Origin: a bacterium
Lineage (GTDB): Bacteria; UBP6; UBA1177
Length of the DNA: 64,000 nt
Direction of reading: 5' to 3'
Assembly (NCBI GenBank): GCA_017961325.1
Contig: JAGCXM010000005.1
Location: 1-64,000, forward strand
Shown here: piece after piece, positions 60,454 through 64,000 of the stretch
How positions within the stretch are numbered: the stretch's first letter is position 1
How the letters are laid out: the number at the start of each line of letters is the position of its first letter
Notes under the pieces: generated by a model
Told to the model about the DNA's origin: nothing
The model's input: the letters and a program-made list of their open reading frames with translations, nothing else
Databases searched by the model: none
Translations under genes and position numbers: made by a program

Positions 60454-61215
60454 TCAGAGTTCGTCAAATTCGTCTTTTTCGTCTGCGGCTGGCGGCGCAA
60501 AAAGAGAATCATCCAGAACAGCTTTTGAATTTATGGAGCTGTTTTCAAAAATGAAAGCATTTTTCCCGTTGGCGACACCTGTCCAGCGCAGGCCGTTTTT
60601 GAGAGTAGGGCGGTTTTTTTTGGGTGTACCTGTTCTTTTTTTCTTTTTGCCGGTCGTAACAAGTGTCGTTTCAGAAACGATGTACAGATCTCCGCTTATT
60701 ATTTCAACAACCCTTCCTTTTGAAATTTTGTAGTAGATTCCGTTTTTTCTGCACAGTTTCGAACCGATTCCGATTGCGGCGCACTCGCCTTCGAACTTGA
60801 ATCTTCCCCCCAGCATTACAGAAAAGACATCACCGTCGACCGGTGCGTTGAAAAGCTGCTTCGAAATCTCGCGCCACGGTGCACTGTCCCAGACTCCTTC
60901 GTGAAAAATGTAGGAGTTTTCGCCGTTTATCACGACAGTCGCAACTGAAATGTTGAAAGGTCCCGTGATTATCATCCGCCATTTTTCAGGTGATGCCGAA
61001 AGAATCTGGTAGTCGCCCGAAAATTTGCCTTTATACTGCTCGACATCGACCCACATCGTGACATCGCCCTCGGCGGAAAAAGCCTGATTCTGCGGATTCA
61101 TCTCGAAAGTTTCGCTTTTCCAGTTATAATTTCCGTTTTCATCCACGGTTTTATGCGGAACTGTCGAACAGGAAAAGAGAAGAAGCGCCGTCAGAAGAAG
61201 AAAAAATTTTTTCAT
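60454..61215 (-). CDS. LolB-like outer-membrane lipoprotein
   Basis: A 253-residue lipoprotein (lipobox LFSC near residue 16). The mature part (AFSAEGDVTMWVDVEQYKGKFSGDYQILSASPEKWRMIITGPFNISVATVVINGENSYIF) follows the open-barrel pattern of LolB and DUF4292 proteins, which receive lipoproteins at the outer membrane. The C-terminal ~70 residues (KKKKRTGTPKKNRP...) are extra and basic. The exact role is not proven. It starts 13 bp after ridA. Confidence 0.65.
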   Translation of the reverse strand: MKKFFLLLTALLLFSCSTVPHKTVDENGNYNWKSETFEMNPQNQAFSAEGDVTMWVDVEQYKGKFSGDYQILSASPEKWRMIITGPFNISVATVVINGENSYIFHEGVWDSAPWREISKQLFNAPVDGDVFSVMLGGRFKFEGECAAIGIGSKLCRKNGIYYKISKGRVVEIISGDLYIVSETTLVTTGKKKKRTGTPKKNRPTLKNGLRWTGVANGKNAFIFENSSINSKAVLDDSLFAPPAADEKDEFDEL

Positions 61216-61228
61216 GACGGAATCCCTG

Positions 61229-61606
61229 CTATTTTACGGCTACGCACTCTATTTCGACCATTGCGCCGAGCGGCAGTCTGACAACCTGAAATGCGGCTCT
61301 TGCTGGACATTCGGAAACAAAGAATTTCGCGTAAACTTCGTTCATTTCCTTGAAATCGTTCATGTCGCTGAGCAGAACCGTCGTTTTTACCACGTTTTCA
61401 TAGGAACAGCCGGCGGTTCTCAGAATTTCGCCGATGTTTTTAAGTGCCTGTTCCGTCTGTTCCCTGATTCCGCCTTCGACGAATCTGCCTGTTTTTACGT
61501 CAATCGGAAGCTGACCAGAAACATAAATCGTGCCGTTTGCCTCGACTGCCTGACTGTAGGGACCGATTGCTGCCGGAGCGTTAGGTGAACTGATTATTTT
61601 TTTCAT
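61229..61606 (-). CDS. ridA: RidA family enamine/imine deaminase
   Basis: A 125-residue trimeric enzyme that hydrolyses reactive enamines formed by PLP enzymes. It shows [30 protein letters not shown], the Arg-bearing [23 protein letters not shown] and [12 protein letters not shown]. The ATG at 61606 has GAGGGAG upstream. A 64-bp multi-hairpin repeat lies directly before this ribosome site. Confidence 0.95.
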   Translation of the reverse strand: MKKIISSPNAPAAIGPYSQAVEANGTIYVSGQLPIDVKTGRFVEGGIREQTEQALKNIGEILRTAGCSYENVVKTTVLLSDMNDFKEMNEVYAKFFVSECPARAAFQVVRLPLGAMVEIECVAVK

Positions 61607-61617
61607 TTTCTCCCTCC

Positions 61618-61681
61618 ACCTCACCTCTCAATCCCCTCTCCACTGTGGAGAGGGGAAGACGGTTTTCCGTCGGGGTGAGGT
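61618..61681. repeat. Compound hairpin element upstream of ridA
   Basis: Three nested or adjacent inverted repeats: outer ACCTCACC (61618-61625)/GGTGAGGT (61674-61681), inner CCCCTCTCCAC (61633-61643)/GTGGAGAGGGG (61645-61655), and GACGG (61658-61662)/CCGTC (61667-61671). The 64 bp can fold into a cloverleaf-like structure on either strand. It resembles the REP/MITE-type 'CCTCACC...GGTGAGG' repeats found in many genomes. It would lie in the ridA mRNA leader. Confidence 0.8.
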
Positions 61682-61739
61682 CAAACCGCCGCATTGTATT
61701 CAATTTTTATAAAATTGCGAGAGAAGAGGCATAAAAAAT

Positions 61740-61767
61740 TTGTCTTTTCATCCGTTGTTCTTAATAT
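61740..61767 (+). promoter_or_regulatory. Promoter of the outer-membrane-like protein gene
   Basis: TTGTCT (61740-61745), 16 bp, TAATAT (61762-61767), about 28 bp before the ATG. Confidence 0.45.
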
Positions 61768-61794
61768 GCCGGGACTTTTGATAATGGAGATACC

Positions 61795-63630
61795 ATGAAA
61801 AAATCTGTATTTCTTCTATGTGCATTTTTTTTGATTCACAACCTTTTTGCAGTTGAGAATACTGCGCTTCTTCAGGCTGACGAGACGCAGAAAACCTACG
61901 AAAGAAAGGCTGTCATGGGCTTCGGCGATATAGGTTTCATGCAGGATTCCGTTAAAGTTCCGATGCGCTACTGCGACATCGACGAAGAGGGCAGGGGAAG
62001 ATGTATTCCCTGGTCATTTTCGGTGAATTATCCGCTTGACCGGAACGAAAAACTCAAGGCTGCGAAGATTTTTTACCAGTGGACGATTACGAACCGCTTC
62101 GACAAGATAATTCTGGGTGAAAACGAAGCCTACATGTCTACAAAAAACGGCGAAGTCAGGCTCGGTTTAGGCGGAAAAATCCCCGTTTTTCATTCGGGAA
62201 CGACCGATAGTGTGTCTTTCAGGCGCAAACTTGAACATTATCTCAATTCCGACGTGAAGACCGTTTTCGGTAACCTGCTGGACGCTTCAGTTGAGCAGAG
62301 ATATTCTGAACTTTCCGGGAAAGAGCAGGAGACGTTCATGGCGACAAAGGCGAAAGAACTTGGGCTTTCAGCTGATTTCGTTAAAAAATTACTTAATTCA
62401 TCATACATTTTTGCGGCTCATGTTTCTCCTATCGGCGGTTCAGGAAAAGTTGTCCGCTCGAAACACAAATCCGCCGTAACCGGCTTGCCGTATTACTCTT
62501 TCGATGTCGAAATCGAACTTGCGGTAAATGTCGTATTTATGATTTATCACTATAATTTTGAAACGAAACGTTTCGAGCATTACGGTGATATCGTCGGGCA
62601 CTCAGGCTCAATTTCTGGCTCCACCGATACCGCGTTTCAGATAATACCGACTCCGGCGCAGGTTATGGCTGTTTTCAACGATGTTTTCCGCACCGCGATA
62701 AAGGCTGCTTCGATAAATGCCAACTATCAGCTGAAACAGGACGACAACTTCGCGATTTTCATGCCGGTAAAAAATACTGACGGCAAAAAAATCGAAAGCG
62801 AGTTCGGAGTTATGGAGGATATCAGAATCGACCATCCTTTTTCGATTTTTGAAACGGTTGACGGCAAAACCAGGCGAAAAGGTTTTGCCCGTGCCCGCAA
62901 AGTCGCACTCAACTGCAAGGATTGTGCTGAACCGACGATTATCAAAGTGACGAACGGCAATTCCGAGGAGGGCGACCAGCTCCGCGAATATCCGTGGACG
63001 GGACTTTATTTTAATCTGGGTTTGGAAGATAACGGTTTGCGGATAAACGGAGTGAAGACTGAGGAGAGGGATTGGAAAGAAGATGCGGGACATATTTTTA
63101 TCAGTCCGGGTCTGCATTTGGGAGTGGATGTCGATTTAGGTTATGTGTTGAACAGATCTGCTTTAAGCGAATTCTATTTTAGAGCCTTTTTAGATTTGAA
63201 TTTAGGTCTGACGCAGGACTACGACCCGGCTGAAGGTGGTTCTGATTTAGGAGAATTTCTTGCTTGGTTCGGCGGCGGTGTCGGCATTGCTAAAAGGTTT
63301 TACACCGATTCTGCCGGATTTTTCATCGCTCCGGCTATTGATGCGGCGTACCACGGCACGCTGAACGACGACTGGGATTTCCAGCGTTTCGTCATTACGC
63401 CGCAGCTGCACTTCGGGTTCAGCGCGACACCGAGCTTTGACTTCATCATCAAGGCGGGCTGGAATATCGGATTTCTCACAAAGGCGGAATACGAGGATTC
63501 GCGTGATGTTTCAAGCAGATATTCAAGTTTCGTCCACGGTCTTTATGCATCGCTCGACTTCAACTTCCATCTTCCGATAGTGAGCGCGATGGCGAGAATG
63601 TATACGCCGTCTTCAAATGTGTGCAGATAA
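61795..63630 (+). CDS. Secreted, probably outer-membrane-associated protein of unknown family
   Basis: A 611-residue protein with a cleavable signal peptide (MKKSVFLLCAFFLIHNLFA). The N-terminal two thirds look soluble (YSFDVEIELAVNVVFMIYHYNFETKRFEHYGDIVGHSGS, QIIPTPAQVMAVFNDVFRTAIKAA). The last ~200 residues alternate in beta-strand fashion with many aromatic and Gly residues (GHIFISPGLHLGVDVDLGYVL, YFRAFLDLNLGLTQDY, FVITPQLHFGFSATPSFDFIIKAGWNIGF), like a small outer-membrane barrel. The protein does not end in the typical aromatic residue. The family is not recognised. GGAG precedes the ATG. Confidence 0.75.
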   Translation: MKKSVFLLCAFFLIHNLFAVENTALLQADETQKTYERKAVMGFGDIGFMQDSVKVPMRYCDIDEEGRGRCIPWSFSVNYPLDRNEKLKAAKIFYQWTITNRFDKIILGENEAYMSTKNGEVRLGLGGKIPVFHSGTTDSVSFRRKLEHYLNSDVKTVFGNLLDASVEQRYSELSGKEQETFMATKAKELGLSADFVKKLLNSSYIFAAHVSPIGGSGKVVRSKHKSAVTGLPYYSFDVEIELAVNVVFMIYHYNFETKRFEHYGDIVGHSGSISGSTDTAFQIIPTPAQVMAVFNDVFRTAIKAASINANYQLKQDDNFAIFMPVKNTDGKKIESEFGVMEDIRIDHPFSIFETVDGKTRRKGFARARKVALNCKDCAEPTIIKVTNGNSEEGDQLREYPWTGLYFNLGLEDNGLRINGVKTEERDWKEDAGHIFISPGLHLGVDVDLGYVLNRSALSEFYFRAFLDLNLGLTQDYDPAEGGSDLGEFLAWFGGGVGIAKRFYTDSAGFFIAPAIDAAYHGTLNDDWDFQRFVITPQLHFGFSATPSFDFIIKAGWNIGFLTKAEYEDSRDVSSRYSSFVHGLYASLDFNFHLPIVSAMARMYTPSSNVCR

Positions 63631-64000
63631 TCAGTAGAGCCTGTGGTTTTTTATGTATTCGTAAATTCCTGCCGGAAGCAGGTTCTCGGGATTTTCGCCG
63701 TTTTGTATCATCGTTTTTATAGTTGTGCTTGAAATGTCGGGCAGGTAAAAATCTGCGCTGCCGTTTTTGCCTCTGCCGATGACGACTACTTCTCTGCACA
63801 ATTCTTCTATCTTACCGAAATCCTTCCATTTTTCACGCACATTCCAGTTGTCGGAGCCGATGAGGAGCGAAAAATCGTTCCCGGGGAACCGTTTTTTCAG
63901 ATATTCAATCAGGTCGACAGTGTAGACAGTTTCAAGCCCGGTTTCCCTTTCGGTTTCGAGGACTCTTGCCCGGTTTCCGAATGGTTCAGCCATGATACGG
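63631..64000 (-). CDS. nadD: Nicotinate-nucleotide adenylyltransferase, 5' end beyond window
   Basis: The frame is open to the right window edge, and the N-terminal GSFNPPHxGH part is missing. What remains is the C-terminal ~123 residues: TVYTVDLIEYLKKRF, FSLLIGSDNWNVREKWKDF, REVVVIGR, and SSTTIKTMIQNGENPENLLPAGIYEYIKNHRLY. These are the conserved later parts of NadD, which makes NaAD from nicotinate mononucleotide and ATP. The stop abuts the stop of the convergent outer-membrane-like gene with no gap. An internal ATG at 63993 is not the true start. Confidence 0.88.
   Translation of the reverse strand, partial: RIMAEPFGNRARVLETERETGLETVYTVDLIEYLKKRFPGNDFSLLIGSDNWNVREKWKDFGKIEELCREVVVIGRGKNGSADFYLPDISSTTIKTMIQNGENPENLLPAGIYEYIKNHRLY

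Noticed and set aside
1-64000. tRNA, rRNA, tmRNA, riboswitch or CRISPR array
   Set aside because: No cloverleaf, conserved rRNA sequence, regularly spaced repeat array or recognisable riboswitch core was found; intergenic gaps are short.

Overview
Organism. The window reads as bacterial chromosome with moderate to low GC (judged by eye) and nearly wall-to-wall genes. Shine-Dalgarno sites are strong (GGAGG/AGGAGG), TTG starts are frequent, and sigma70-like promoters recur with a 16-bp spacer. Lineage hints point to a Myxococcota-like ('deltaproteobacterial') diderm: MopE-type CNGxDDDCNG metal-binding repeats, a PEGA-type Ser/Thr kinase, an AgmX/PglI-like lipoprotein, an MJ0042-zinc-ribbon/TPR protein, many Asp/Ser-rich lipoproteins and an alpha-2-macroglobulin lipoprotein. 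This is inference from gene content; no rRNA lies in the window.

Layout. 1-4.3 kb: lipoprotein, DHH phosphoesterase, lipid kinase, histidine ammonia-lyase (hutH). 4.4-8.1 kb: accessory block with an AbiE-like toxin/antitoxin pair, a two-membrane-segment gene that looks split by a frameshift, and a decayed ORF6N gene. 8.4-13.8 kb: DUF58 protein, patatin, YitT, GDP-fucose synthase, ribosomal protein S20 and imidazolonepropionase (hutI). 13.8-19.8 kb: second accessory block holding another AbiE-like pair under an operator-like inverted repeat and a GmrSD-type restriction protein. It is followed by a truncated, frameshifted copy of the hutI 3' end, a Cys-rich lipoprotein and a smaller hutI relic. 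19.8-23.6 kb: smpB-yraN-rsmI-lipoprotein-epimerase operon. 23.6-28.2 kb: AgmX-like lipoprotein, HAD phosphatase, lipoprotein, a small secreted peptide and a UvrD-type helicase. 28.2-36.3 kb: operon of coaBC, DtxR-like and cNMP-like regulators, a 1214-residue TPR protein, coaD and an M23 peptidase. 36.3-38.3 kb: two parvulin chaperones. 38.4-43.5 kb: three tandem MopE/choice-of-anchor-L-like lipoproteins. 43.6-47.5 kb: khpA, a degenerate ApbE-like membrane protein, rarA and a MopE-repeat protein. 47.5-54 kb: MATE transporter and alpha-2-macroglobulin. 54-61.6 kb (minus strand): kinase/Hsp33-like/nadK/Smr operon, aspS, and ridA/LolB-like/TPR operon. 61.8-64 kb: outer-membrane-like protein and partial nadD.

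How it fits together. Most genes are housekeeping (translation, CoA and NAD metabolism, envelope biogenesis, recombination) mixed with surface proteins. The most striking structure is the 3.8-kb AbiE/GmrSD island: a second, diverged copy of the last ~320 bp of hutI lies on its far side, and a third relic lies 1.8 kb beyond. Also notable are a 28-nt palindrome inserted in frame in the M23 peptidase gene (with a second copy supplying the stop of a TPR gene), a multi-hairpin element upstream of ridA, and an extended promoter motif shared by several genes.
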